Shown piece by piece: positions 56,783-64,000 of a DNA stretch of 64,000 nucleotides. Each line of letters starts with the position of its first letter. The first letter of the stretch is position 1. The notes under the pieces were generated by a model. The model was not told the origin of the DNA. It made no database searches and was given only the letters and a program-made list of their open reading frames with translations. The stretch is from Beijerinckia mobilis. Lineage in GTDB: Bacteria; Pseudomonadota; Alphaproteobacteria; Rhizobiales; Beijerinckiaceae. Where the stretch lies: assembly GCF_000745425.1 (NCBI RefSeq), contig NZ_JQJH01000003.1, forward strand, positions 1 through 64,000, written 5' to 3'. A program made the position numbers and the translations under genes.

Positions 56783-57865
56783 TCAGCGAGCGATCGCGCC
56801 TGGTGTTCGTTTCGTGTTTAAATAATGAATAATTTCGGCAATAGCTCGGTAGAACTCAGTCGGAATCGCATCATTGACTCCCACTTTATCATAGAGAGCT
56901 CGAGCGAGAGGACGGTTCTCCACGATGGGGATTTCATGTGCCTCGGCAATCTCACGAATTTTCAGTGCGATCAGATCGGTTCCCTTGGCGATAACAATAG
57001 GTGTGCCGCCTTCTTCGCGTATGTAACGTAATGCTATCGCAAAATGTGTTGGGTTCGTAATAACAACCGTGGCTTTCGGAATGGATGCCATCATGTTTTT
57101 ACGAACGCGATCCAGCATGATAGAGCGCACTTTTGCTTTGACGAACGGATCACCTTCGATTTGTTTAAACTCTTCCTTTATTTCTTGTTTGCTCATGCGG
57201 AGATCTCGCCGCCATTGGCCTTTTACCCACAGAAGATCTAACGTCGCCAGTACAAGTGTCACTATGCAGATGACTGATAGCAAACGCATCGATAAATTTA
57301 GGATCAATTCTGGCAATAGCGAAGGATCGTAGAACATAGTGCTAACAAGCTTATCCTGATTACCTTTCAAGACAATGAATAGCAGAATAGAAATTGTTGC
57401 AAGTTTCGCGAAGTTTTTTAAGAATTCGACGAGATTTTTTAAGCCAAATAATTTACTCCATCCAGCTGAAATCGAAACGCGGCCAAAATCAGGTTGTATA
57501 CGCTTACCGATGATGTGAAATTTGGTTTGGGCAATATTTGCTACAAGACCGGCGCACAGCAATGGAAGGATAATTGGTAATATCCTGGAGCCAGATTCAA
57601 ATAGGATAAGACAAAATAAATTACTGGCATCTAGTTGAGTTCCTAAGGGAATTTGATCGAGATTGTTGATGATATATCGGAGTTGGATGCCGAGGGAAGC
57701 AAGCGAATCGCGAAATATAAAAGCGTTGACAATTGTGAGGCCGAGCATCGAGAAAAAAACGGTAACCTCCCGAGACATTGGGAGATTGCCTTGTTCTATG
57801 GCATCGGCAAGCTTTTTTGCAGTGGGTTCTTCTGTTTGGCTCTCGTGATCAGGCTGTTCTCCCAT
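56783..57865 (-). CDS. flhB: Flagellar export apparatus protein FlhB
   Basis: A 360-residue inner-membrane component of the flagellar type III export gate that switches substrate specificity. The N-terminus EEPTAKKLADAIEQGNLPMSREV is typical. Four membrane helices lie near 35-52, 88-110, 145-165 and 190-213. The cytoplasmic domain has the self-cleavage site Asn271-Pro-Thr-His in VVITNPTHFAIALRY. All family hallmarks are present and length is normal. It lies 112 bp after fliG, on the same strand. Confidence 0.94.
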   Translation of the reverse strand: MGEQPDHESQTEEPTAKKLADAIEQGNLPMSREVTVFFSMLGLTIVNAFIFRDSLASLGIQLRYIINNLDQIPLGTQLDASNLFCLILFESGSRILPIILPLLCAGLVANIAQTKFHIIGKRIQPDFGRVSISAGWSKLFGLKNLVEFLKNFAKLATISILLFIVLKGNQDKLVSTMFYDPSLLPELILNLSMRLLSVICIVTLVLATLDLLWVKGQWRRDLRMSKQEIKEEFKQIEGDPFVKAKVRSIMLDRVRKNMMASIPKATVVITNPTHFAIALRYIREEGGTPIVIAKGTDLIALKIREIAEAHEIPIVENRPLARALYDKVGVNDAIPTEFYRAIAEIIHYLNTKRTPGAIAR

Positions 57866-57977
57866 TGTTAGATGCCCAATCCCTCAAAATCTCGAGTGTC
57901 TTTTAGTATGGTGGCATCAATCCGACGCAAAGCGCCACGATACATAACTATCAAAAATGCGGTGTATGGCCTGTTCT

Positions 57978-59012
57978 TTAATCAAAGATTTCGTCTTCAT
58001 CTTCTGATGAATTCAGCTCGATTTCTCCAGCTTCGGCGAGTTCGAGTGCGGTATCTGCGATCATACGGCGTGCTTTGATCACGTCTCGATGCGATGCAGG
58101 GCCGCCACTCGCAAGTTCTGCATCAACAATTCGGCGAGCACGTGCCGCGAGTGATGACAAGATCGCATCGCGGAAAGCACTGTCAGTTCCTTTCAACGCG
58201 AGAACGACCAATTCTGTCGGTATTTTGTCAAATAGCACCATGCGTGCCTTCGGCTGGAGCTTGGTAATATCATCAAAGGTAAAGAGAAGGCCGCGTAATG
58301 TTTCTGCAGCTTTTGGTCGGCTAGCCGCAAGACTTTGGAGAACATCCTCCATTTGTTCCTTTTCCATCTTATTAATGATATCGGCCATTCTTGCGTTGTG
58401 GTCGTTGCCGTTTTGACGTGACAGATTCAGAAGCAGGTCCTCAGCCAATTGACTTTGAATGATACGCATTGCAGGTTCTGTCACGGATGCAATGCTGACC
58501 ATTCTGCGCATCAATTCATTGCGGAGATCGCGAGGTAATTGGCCCATTACTTTTGCAGCGCAGGTGGGAACCACCTTTGAGAGAATGAATGCCGCGGTTT
58601 GCGGATGTTCCCGGCTGAGATAAGTCGCAAAAACAGTTTCGGATATTGATGAAAGACGATCCCACATGGCATGATTCGAATTGCCTTTAACATCAGCCAT
58701 GATGTCGGCGATTTGCTCAGGTGAAAGAATTCCCGCTAGGAGTTGTTCAACTTCAGTTGGAGAGCCAAGTAGATCAACGCCACTGACAAATTGTTGAGCG
58801 AATTCTTCTACGATATTCTCTAAAACCGGAATTGGGATCGAACCTAGATCAGCGACCGATCGGGTTATCAATTTGAGTTCGTCTGCATCGAAATGCTTTA
58901 GTAATCGAGCTGCTGCGGGCTTGCCCATAGCGAGGAACAATGCTGCGACTTTATTGGGGCCTTTGAGTACACGCTCTAGTTGAGAATTTGTCGATTGGGC
59001 CAAAATTGTCAT
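57978..59012 (-). CDS. fliG: Flagellar motor switch protein FliG
   Basis: A 344-residue cytoplasmic rotor protein that couples stator movement to rotation. The N-terminal FliF-binding domain includes KVAALFLAMGKPAAARLLKHFDADELKLITRSVADLG (about 21-57). The middle domain carries EHPQTAAFILSKVVPTCAAKVMGQLP (about 133-158) with the EHPQ motif. The C-terminal torque helix has LKGTDSAFRDAILSSLAARARRIVDAEL (about 271-298), where charged Asp/Arg residues interact with MotA. It starts 2 bp after fliN ends. Confidence 0.94.
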   Translation of the reverse strand: MTILAQSTNSQLERVLKGPNKVAALFLAMGKPAAARLLKHFDADELKLITRSVADLGSIPIPVLENIVEEFAQQFVSGVDLLGSPTEVEQLLAGILSPEQIADIMADVKGNSNHAMWDRLSSISETVFATYLSREHPQTAAFILSKVVPTCAAKVMGQLPRDLRNELMRRMVSIASVTEPAMRIIQSQLAEDLLLNLSRQNGNDHNARMADIINKMEKEQMEDVLQSLAASRPKAAETLRGLLFTFDDITKLQPKARMVLFDKIPTELVVLALKGTDSAFRDAILSSLAARARRIVDAELASGGPASHRDVIKARRMIADTALELAEAGEIELNSSEDEDEIFD

Positions 59013-59014
59013 AG

Positions 59015-59344
59015 TCAGGAACCTATATCTCCGGGCCCAATCACTTCTGTTAATGATACACCGAAGCGTGAACTGTCCTCATCGACGACGACAACCTCTC
59101 CGCGTGCAATGACTCGGCCATTGACGACAATATCAACGGGTTCTCCAACACGATGATCCAGCGGGATCACAGCTCCTCTACCGAGCTTCAGAAGATTTGA
59201 AACGGGCATTGACGCTGAGCCGAGAACAACCTGGACCGTTACCGGAATGCGTAAGATTGTATCGATGTTACGGACTGAGGCATCTTTTGACATGCTTAAA
59301 TCTGCTGGAGTATCTTTTGTTTCTATCAAGATTTCGTCGGACAT
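59015..59344 (-). CDS. fliN: Flagellar motor switch protein FliN
   Basis: A 109-residue C-ring protein of the SpoA fold. The core is ILRIPVTVQVVLGSASMPVSNLLKLGRGAVIPLDHRVGEPVDIVVNGRVIARGEVVVVDEDSSRFGVSLTEV (about 30-104), split here as one continuous family match. It is short because the N-terminal tail is reduced, which is seen in other alphaproteobacteria. It forms the lower C-ring with FliM. A 193-bp gap separates it from fliM, while fliG follows after 2 bp. Confidence 0.92.
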   Translation of the reverse strand: MSDEILIETKDTPADLSMSKDASVRNIDTILRIPVTVQVVLGSASMPVSNLLKLGRGAVIPLDHRVGEPVDIVVNGRVIARGEVVVVDEDSSRFGVSLTEVIGPGDIGS

Positions 59345-59492
59345 AAAATAAAACCTGCTGTTGTGGGAATAAACCTGTTGATATTTGGATGTATCGAATT
59401 ATCAGTATCGGCCGTGTTATTGTATGATTAACTCGGAGGATTTTTATTTTGCTGTAAGAAGATCATGAAATTTGCGATGGTTTTGTTATGTA

Positions 59493-59513
59493 ATTATCAC
59501 GTCATATGATAAT
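59493..59513. other. A/T-rich stem-loop between fliM and fliN
   Basis: Arms ATTATCA (59493-59499) and TGATAAT (59507-59513) pair around a seven-base loop inside the 193-bp gap. It is too weak to be a confident terminator. Confidence 0.3.
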
Positions 59514-59537
59514 CACGCTGTTTACGTTTTTACTGAG

Positions 59538-60479
59538 TCATAACCCATTTAAACCATCGATAAAATCCTTATCCTGATCTACAAAACTATCTATACGAAG
59601 TGTATAAAAGCCATCTTCCTGACCGACTTGGCAGCAGAATAGAGGTTCTGAATTGCATTCCAGTTTAACTTTGCTCTTTGTCGTTGCCTGTAAAGTGAGA
59701 ACCTGTCCAATTTTTAAATCTGTGAAATCCCCAAGAACAAAATGATTATCCTCAATGATTGCGCATACTTCAACTTCAGTGCGGCTTATTTCGTTCTGGA
59801 TTTGTGTGGTCCATCGAGGATCTCTCGAAATTGTTTCGCGAGAGAGATCACGCCCGAGTTCCTGGCGAATTGAATTCAACGCGGATTGCGGTATGACTAT
59901 AAACATTTCCCCGTGTCGGCCGAGAATGCGGAGGTTCATTCGTGTTATGAACCCATAGGTGTTTCTCGGTGCAATCACCGCGAAATCAAGCTTCGTTTCA
60001 ATTCGTTCGAATTTAAAAATCGTATCGGAAATATTTGCAAAGCTATTCTGTAATACTTTGGGTAAGAGGTCGAAAATAGTATGGGCTAGCTTGATCTCGA
60101 TGTTAGAAAGTGGTCTTTTCTGGGTGTTGGGTGGTTCACTTCCATCGCCACCATAGAATGTCTCTATCAAGGTTGATATGAGAGCTCGATCGAAGCCTAC
60201 CAGGATACGAGAATCCCAAGCTTGGACATGGATAATGGAGACGACGGCGTTGCTTTCGTAGACGTCTAAAATATCTCCGATCTTTTCTGTACTGATCGAC
60301 GCGACGGTGAAAACTGCCGGGGCAGTAGAGTATTGCCGTAAGCTTTCGGAACAATAGGCGGCTATCCGTTCAAAGATTACATGCAACATTGGCATGCGGT
60401 CTATCGATACTCCCGTTGTATCGAGGAGCCGTTCTGGACCGGTTAAATGTTTTGTTGACTGGGCTTGTGTATCGAGCAT
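59538..60479 (-). CDS. fliM: Flagellar motor switch protein FliM
   Basis: A 313-residue C-ring protein. The middle domain includes IISVIHVQAWDSRILVGFDRALISTLIETFYGGDGSEPP-like sequence (about 79-117; GFDRALIS and FYGGDG are family marks). RPLSNIEIKLAHTIFDLLPKVL (about 122-143) follows, and the SpoA-like C-terminal domain ends with DFTDLKIGQVLTLQATTKSKVKLECNSEPLFCCQVG (about 252-287). The N-terminal CheY-binding peptide is not clearly recognisable. It starts 5 bp after motA ends. Confidence 0.9.
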   Translation of the reverse strand: MLDTQAQSTKHLTGPERLLDTTGVSIDRMPMLHVIFERIAAYCSESLRQYSTAPAVFTVASISTEKIGDILDVYESNAVVSIIHVQAWDSRILVGFDRALISTLIETFYGGDGSEPPNTQKRPLSNIEIKLAHTIFDLLPKVLQNSFANISDTIFKFERIETKLDFAVIAPRNTYGFITRMNLRILGRHGEMFIVIPQSALNSIRQELGRDLSRETISRDPRWTTQIQNEISRTEVEVCAIIEDNHFVLGDFTDLKIGQVLTLQATTKSKVKLECNSEPLFCCQVGQEDGFYTLRIDSFVDQDKDFIDGLNGL

Positions 60480-60484
60480 GTAAG

Positions 60485-61375
60485 TCAGGCCGCTTGCTTT
60501 GTGTTGTCGTCCGCTTTACCCGCACCTCCCGCAACCGTTTCATTTTCGACAATGTCGATAGATGGGCGGTCGGATGAAGAAATTGTCTTTCGGCCATGTT
60601 CGAGTGCAATTTGTGGCATCGCACCATTCATGAACGCAAGGAGAGTCTGTTTAACAATAATGTATAGGCGTGATTTATTTTCCCGGACTGTCTTTATTTT
60701 AGTCGCCAATGGTGAAAGAATGCCATAGGATAAGAAAATTCCAGCGAAAGTACCGACGAGTGCGGAGCCGATAAGGTGGCCGAGTAACTCCGGGGATTGA
60801 TCTAGGGCTCCCATGGCTTTGATGACACCAAGTACGGCAGCGACAATACCGAGTGCGGGAAGCGATTCCGCAACAATGGTCAAGGCATCGTACGGTTTTA
60901 ACGTGTCATGCAGGATCGTCTCAATTTCCTCGTCCATCAAAGCTTCGATTTCATGGGCGCGTGCATTGCCGATAATAATCAAACGGCAATAGTCGCAAAT
61001 AAAGTTTGTGAGATTCTTGTTAACGAGTACGCGTGGGAAATTCTGGAAAATTGCCGATTCGTCTGGATTGTCGATGTGCTCTTCGACTTCATTACGGGCC
61101 TTGCCACGCATCTCGCGCATTAACGTATAGAGTACGCCAAGAACATCGAGGTAATCTCTTTGTTTGAGAGACTTATCCATGACGGCCTCTCCAATGGCAT
61201 AACCTGTGTCTTTGATCGTCTTCATCTTATTGGCTATGATGAATGTACCCAGCGCCGCGCCGCCGATAATGACGAATTCCCATGGTTGCCAGATAACCTG
61301 GATATGGCCCCCCATTGCTGCGAAACCACCGAGCATGCAGCCAACGGCGATGATTATACCGATCAAGAAACTCAC
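60485..61375 (-). CDS. motA: Flagellar stator protein MotA
   Basis: A 296-residue inner-membrane proton-channel subunit. Four membrane segments are visible: [21 protein letters not shown] (about 3-23), [17 protein letters not shown] (about 32-48), [18 protein letters not shown] (about 174-191) and [20 protein letters not shown] (about 202-221). The prolines next to helix 3 and in SPLATKIK match the E. coli channel residues. The cytoplasmic loop carries the charged [17 protein letters not shown] segment that meets FliG. It starts at GTG after ACAGGAGCAGCACA and is first in the cluster. No motB is present in the window. Confidence 0.93.
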   Translation of the reverse strand: MSFLIGIIIAVGCMLGGFAAMGGHIQVIWQPWEFVIIGGAALGTFIIANKMKTIKDTGYAIGEAVMDKSLKQRDYLDVLGVLYTLMREMRGKARNEVEEHIDNPDESAIFQNFPRVLVNKNLTNFICDYCRLIIIGNARAHEIEALMDEEIETILHDTLKPYDALTIVAESLPALGIVAAVLGVIKAMGALDQSPELLGHLIGSALVGTFAGIFLSYGILSPLATKIKTVRENKSRLYIIVKQTLLAFMNGAMPQIALEHGRKTISSSDRPSIDIVENETVAGGAGKADDNTKQAA

Positions 61376-61939
61376 TGTGCTGCTCCTGTAGGACTAAGAA
61401 GATTTTTAATTGTTAAATCTTGTCTGAAGCTTGCGTAGCCAGCGGGAGCAGCTAATCTTGAGCAGTAGGTGCGTTCTTACATCGCGTATCTTTTGACCCG
61501 TTCTGTTGGACAGTAGACGACGCTCGAACTGGCGACTTTGGAGACAATTCCGGCAGAAAGTCGGGATAATTATTTTGGAGTAGCCGATTTGATTCTGCAA
61601 AGAATCGTTATATCTTAGATACGAGAATTGGTTATCTGGACTATTTTAATTCAATAAGGGATGACAGCAGACTTGTTTGCAGACTGCGATCCAACCGGAA
61701 GAATGTGTTCTTATTGCGCGGCGCCGCTCAAATATTTGTAAAATGATCGCTGAAAATAATATGTTCAATATTATCATAATGATCAATTGACTATATACGT
61801 AAAGAGACAGAGATTTCCTCCGTTTCCTGCGCAAAAAGCTTGTCATGGGTAGAAGTAGAAGAAGTTCGTCGCCGGACTTGATATGAATAGCGTATGCCTC
61901 TATCGTAAATATAATTTTCTTGTCGTGATGTTGCGAGAG
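61376..61939. other. Region upstream of motA
   Basis: About 560 bp of A/T-rich sequence separates motA from the DUF2092 remnant. It must hold the promoter of the flagellar unit. No clear class II flagellar promoter was recognised, and the frames here resemble no family. Confidence 0.4.
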
Positions 61940-62227
61940 TGTCCTCTTACACTTCCTTCCTCCATCAAATTTCAGAAAATTGGGCCGAGTTTCCGATGGG
62001 TAGAAGTTGGTGCTAAGCCAATCCCCAGAAAATATGTGATTACAAGCAAGACGGTCGCTGGTGCGCCGCAGTATTCGATTCGTTTCAAGAGCTGGAAGAC
62101 TGGTGTATCCTTCCTGCCAGATGCGTTCACCTTTACGGCACCGAGCGATGCACAGAAAGTCATGATTGAACAATTGCCGCATCTCGATGAAATTCCCAAA
62201 AGCACACCCTTGGCAGACCAAAAATGA
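61940..62227 (+). pseudogene. DUF2092 family protein, C-terminal remnant
   Basis: The plus-strand translation from about 61985 reads FRWVEVGAKPIPRKYVITSK, TVAGAPQYSIRFKSWKTG and DAFTFTAPSDAQKVMIEQLP, ending before PLADQK. This is the C-terminal third of DUF2092 proteins (periplasmic, about 250 residues). The N-terminal two thirds cannot be found upstream in any frame, so the gene is truncated or decayed. Its function is unknown. Confidence 0.65.
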
Positions 62228-62520
62228 AAGTTACTGTCGAGAAGTTCTTGTTTTCGATACTCGGGAATGACGACAGCCATGCTTGTTTTGTTTGCAGACG
62301 ATGGGCGAGGACCTATGTCGGGTAGCAGCTTCCTCGTGAGCGCTCATGCTATATCGGCCGCGCTCTGAAGGCGATGAGTTACGCGGGTGTCGCTCGAAGG
62401 ACGACAAGGCGGGCCTATGCCGCGGGTGCAGTCGCCGGCGGTGAGGTAGTCGTGACTCTCAGAGCCGCATGTGTCCAGGTTGTCAATCCATATGGTCAGG
62501 TCTATTGGCGTTGCCCATGA
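62224..62520 (+). pseudogene. Small secreted-type protein, frameshifted remnant
   Basis: An ATG at 62224 begins MKVTVEKFLFSILG; another frame then reads MTTAMLVLFADDGRGPMSGS, and a third reads SYAGVARRTTRRAYAAGAVA from 62374 to VVNPYGQVYWRCP before a stop at 62520. Joined across two frameshifts these give a plausible signal peptide plus an Arg-rich segment and a short Cys-x-n-Cys tail, like the small secreted proteins often found after DUF2092 genes. The 48-residue last piece (62374-62520) is the only open part. Confidence 0.4.
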
Positions 62521-62688
62521 CTCGTCGTAGGTTGAATATCGACCTTGGGGAGGTGCTAAGTTAATTTGCGTGCCTCCTCGAGGCTTGATCCCACTTGGCT
62601 TAGCCTTCCTCTGTTTGGCTCCAGGTGTTTCCGAAACTGGATAGGATCGGGTTTCGCTGCTTTTCATACCTATAGTCGCCAGGATTCC

Positions 62689-63834
62689 ATGAAGATCGTA
62701 ATTGCCCCGGACTCTTTCAAAGAATCTTTGTCGGCCCTGCAAGTGGCGAAGGCACTGGAGGGGGGATTTCGAGAAATCTATCCTGATGCTGACTATGTTA
62801 CATTGCCAATGGCCGATGGTGGTGAGGGAACTGTTGAAGCTTTGGTCGCGGCGACGGGTGGGCAAATCCACAAGGTAAAAGTCAGAGGCCCGTTGGGGCC
62901 TAATGTGGACGCCTTCTATGGCATGAGTGGTGATGGGAGGACGGCGGTTATTGAAATGGCCGCGGCGGCGGGATTGGCGCTGATCGCTCCCAGCGAACGC
63001 GATCCCACGAGAACGACGACCTATGGGGTTGGTGAATTGATCTGTGCGGCTTTGGATCGCGGCGCGCGGCATCTCATCGTCGGTTTGGGCGGTAGCGCGA
63101 CGAATGATGGAGGGGCGGGCCTGATTCAGGCGCTTGGTGTGCGTCTGCTCGATGAAAATGGAAAAGATTTGTCGTTCGGTGGCGGGGCGCTTGCCGAGCT
63201 CGCACGGATTGATGCCACCGCGCTCGATTCTCGCCTTGCGTCATGCCGGATTGAAGTTGCCTGTGATGTTGACAATCCCCTTATTGGACCACGAGGCGCT
63301 TCGGCGATCTTCGGCCCGCAGAAGGGGGCTACTCCCGATTTGGTCAAAAATCTCGATGCCAATCTTTCGCATTATGCGTGCTGTATAAAGCGGGATCTTG
63401 GTGTCGCAATTGCCGATATTCCAGGTGCCGGAGCGGCCGGAGGGTTGGGAGCGGCATTCATTGCATTCCTCGGAGCAGAACTCCGTCCGGGTATTGATAT
63501 CATCATGAAGGCGGTGGGCTTTGAGGCGATTGTTGCCGATGCCGATCTCGTCATAACCGGAGAAGGACGGATCGATAGCCAAACAATTCATGGCAAAACG
63601 CCAATCGGTATCGCAAGGGTGGCCAAGCGCTATGGCAAGCCTGTGATTGCTATTGCGGGATCTCTTGGTGCTGACGTTGATATCGTCCATGGCTACGGTA
63701 TCGATGCGGTTTTCAGTATTTTATACCGCATATGTTCCTTGGAAGAGGCTTTGGCGGAAACGGCTACGAACTTACACCGGGCAGCGAGGAATATCGCTTC
63801 TGCTACGGCGCTTTTGAAGCGTGTTCCTGGTTAA
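62689..63834 (+). CDS. glxK: Glycerate kinase (GckA/GlxK family)
   Basis: A 381-residue kinase that phosphorylates glycerate, commonly to 2-phosphoglycerate in this family. The start MKIVIAPDSFKESLSALQVA is diagnostic. LPMADGGEGTVEALV (about 38-52), VGLGGSATNDGGAGLIQALG (about 128-147) and DADLVITGEGRIDSQTIHGKTPIGIARVAKRYGKPVIAIAG (about 284-324) are the remaining family signatures. The frame extends 41 codons upstream, but the ATG at 62689 follows AGGATTCC and matches the family start. It may feed photorespiratory, glyoxylate or serine-cycle carbon into glycolysis. It has no operon partner here. Confidence 0.93.
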   Translation: MKIVIAPDSFKESLSALQVAKALEGGFREIYPDADYVTLPMADGGEGTVEALVAATGGQIHKVKVRGPLGPNVDAFYGMSGDGRTAVIEMAAAAGLALIAPSERDPTRTTTYGVGELICAALDRGARHLIVGLGGSATNDGGAGLIQALGVRLLDENGKDLSFGGGALAELARIDATALDSRLASCRIEVACDVDNPLIGPRGASAIFGPQKGATPDLVKNLDANLSHYACCIKRDLGVAIADIPGAGAAGGLGAAFIAFLGAELRPGIDIIMKAVGFEAIVADADLVITGEGRIDSQTIHGKTPIGIARVAKRYGKPVIAIAGSLGADVDIVHGYGIDAVFSILYRICSLEEALAETATNLHRAARNIASATALLKRVPG

Positions 63835-63877
63835 TAAGACGATATTGGGGTGAATCGTGTTCGTCTGAGTGCCGATG

Positions 63878-64000
63878 TCACTTCAGTGAGTCTCGAATAT
63901 CGTTAAACACTTTATTGAACATATCTTCTGTCAATTTTCCTGTATTTGTATTGTATCTCGAACAATGATAGCTATCGAACAGGGTCAATGTTCGATATGG
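63878..64000 (-). CDS. Uracil-DNA glycosylase family protein, C-terminal end (partial)
   Basis: The minus strand from the window edge reads RTLTLFDSYHCSRYNTNTGK then LTEDMFNKVFNDIRDSLK and a TGA. YHCSRYNTNTG followed by MF is the C-terminal signature of family 5 (UdgB-like) uracil-DNA glycosylases. Only 40 residues are inside the window, and the [4Fe-4S] and active-site motifs lie beyond it. Confidence 0.7.
   Translation of the reverse strand, partial: PYRTLTLFDSYHCSRYNTNTGKLTEDMFNKVFNDIRDSLK

Noticed and set aside
61646-62221. 191-codon minus-strand frame over the DUF2092 remnant
   Set aside because: The plus strand carries recognisable DUF2092 sequence; the minus product has no family resemblance.

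Overview
The window looks like chromosome of an alphaproteobacterium of the order Hyphomicrobiales, probably Beijerinckiaceae or a close relative (inference). The reasons are family-level: a DUF1285 / MoxR / DUF58 / DUF4159 block beside a CCA-adding enzyme, a rhizobial-type flagellar cluster with a DUF1217 protein, an RkpA-like lipid synthase, IS5- and IS3-type transposase remains, and dispersed intergenic repeats. Most genes are GC-rich. The flagellar segment (about 53.4-61.4 kb) and its flanks are visibly richer in A and T.

Layout. 0-2 kb: an IS5-type transposase cut by the window edge and a family 4 glycosyltransferase. 2.1-9.6 kb: one very large reducing type I polyketide/fatty-acid synthase, followed by a strong terminator. 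9.6-10.9 kb: no recognisable gene. 11-14 kb: a glutathione S-transferase and a KAP-type membrane P-loop NTPase. 14.7-24 kb: housekeeping genes (EttA, a Mug-like DNA glycosylase, class I fumarase, glucokinase, EIIA-Ntr, TonB, MiaA). 24.7-28.7 kb: an ExaC-like aldehyde dehydrogenase, its DUF779 partner, a ferredoxin reductase and a Rieske ferredoxin, all on the + strand. 29-36.4 kb: CCA-adding enzyme and DUF1285 protein on the - strand, diverging from MoxR, DUF58 and DUF4159/BatA-like genes. 36.5-38.3 kb: a divergent LysR regulator and short-chain dehydrogenase pair with a candidate operator. 38.4-44.6 kb: an arginine/proline catabolic block (Lrp-type regulator, ornithine aminotransferase, arginase-family protein, PutA), which would carry arginine through ornithine and pyrroline-5-carboxylate to glutamate. 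44.6-52.5 kb: a sulfur-scavenging-like island (SfnB-like and DszC-like flavoenzymes, an SsuD-like monooxygenase, an amidohydrolase, an APC permease), with decayed insertion sequences on both sides of the permease. 53.4-61.4 kb: motA, fliM, fliN, fliG, flhB, a DUF1217 gene, flgF and fliI, all on the - strand. 61.9-64 kb: decayed remains of a DUF2092 gene and a small secreted protein, a glycerate kinase, and the 3' end of a uracil-DNA glycosylase family gene.

Noncoding structure includes several factor-independent terminators, an 86-bp two-hairpin repeat present twice and 19 kb apart in opposite orientation, a second dispersed repeat family built around AGAGCATTTTC, a perfect 28-bp palindrome, and candidate operators for the LysR/SDR pair, the Lrp/ornithine aminotransferase pair and the sulfur island. 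I saw no tRNA, rRNA or CRISPR array.

The best places to look for undescribed biology are the KAP NTPase, the sulfur island, the oxygenase-free ferredoxin reductase/Rieske pair next to the aldehyde dehydrogenase, and the compositionally distinct, incomplete flagellar cluster. All functions are read from motifs and family resemblance; no database search was run.
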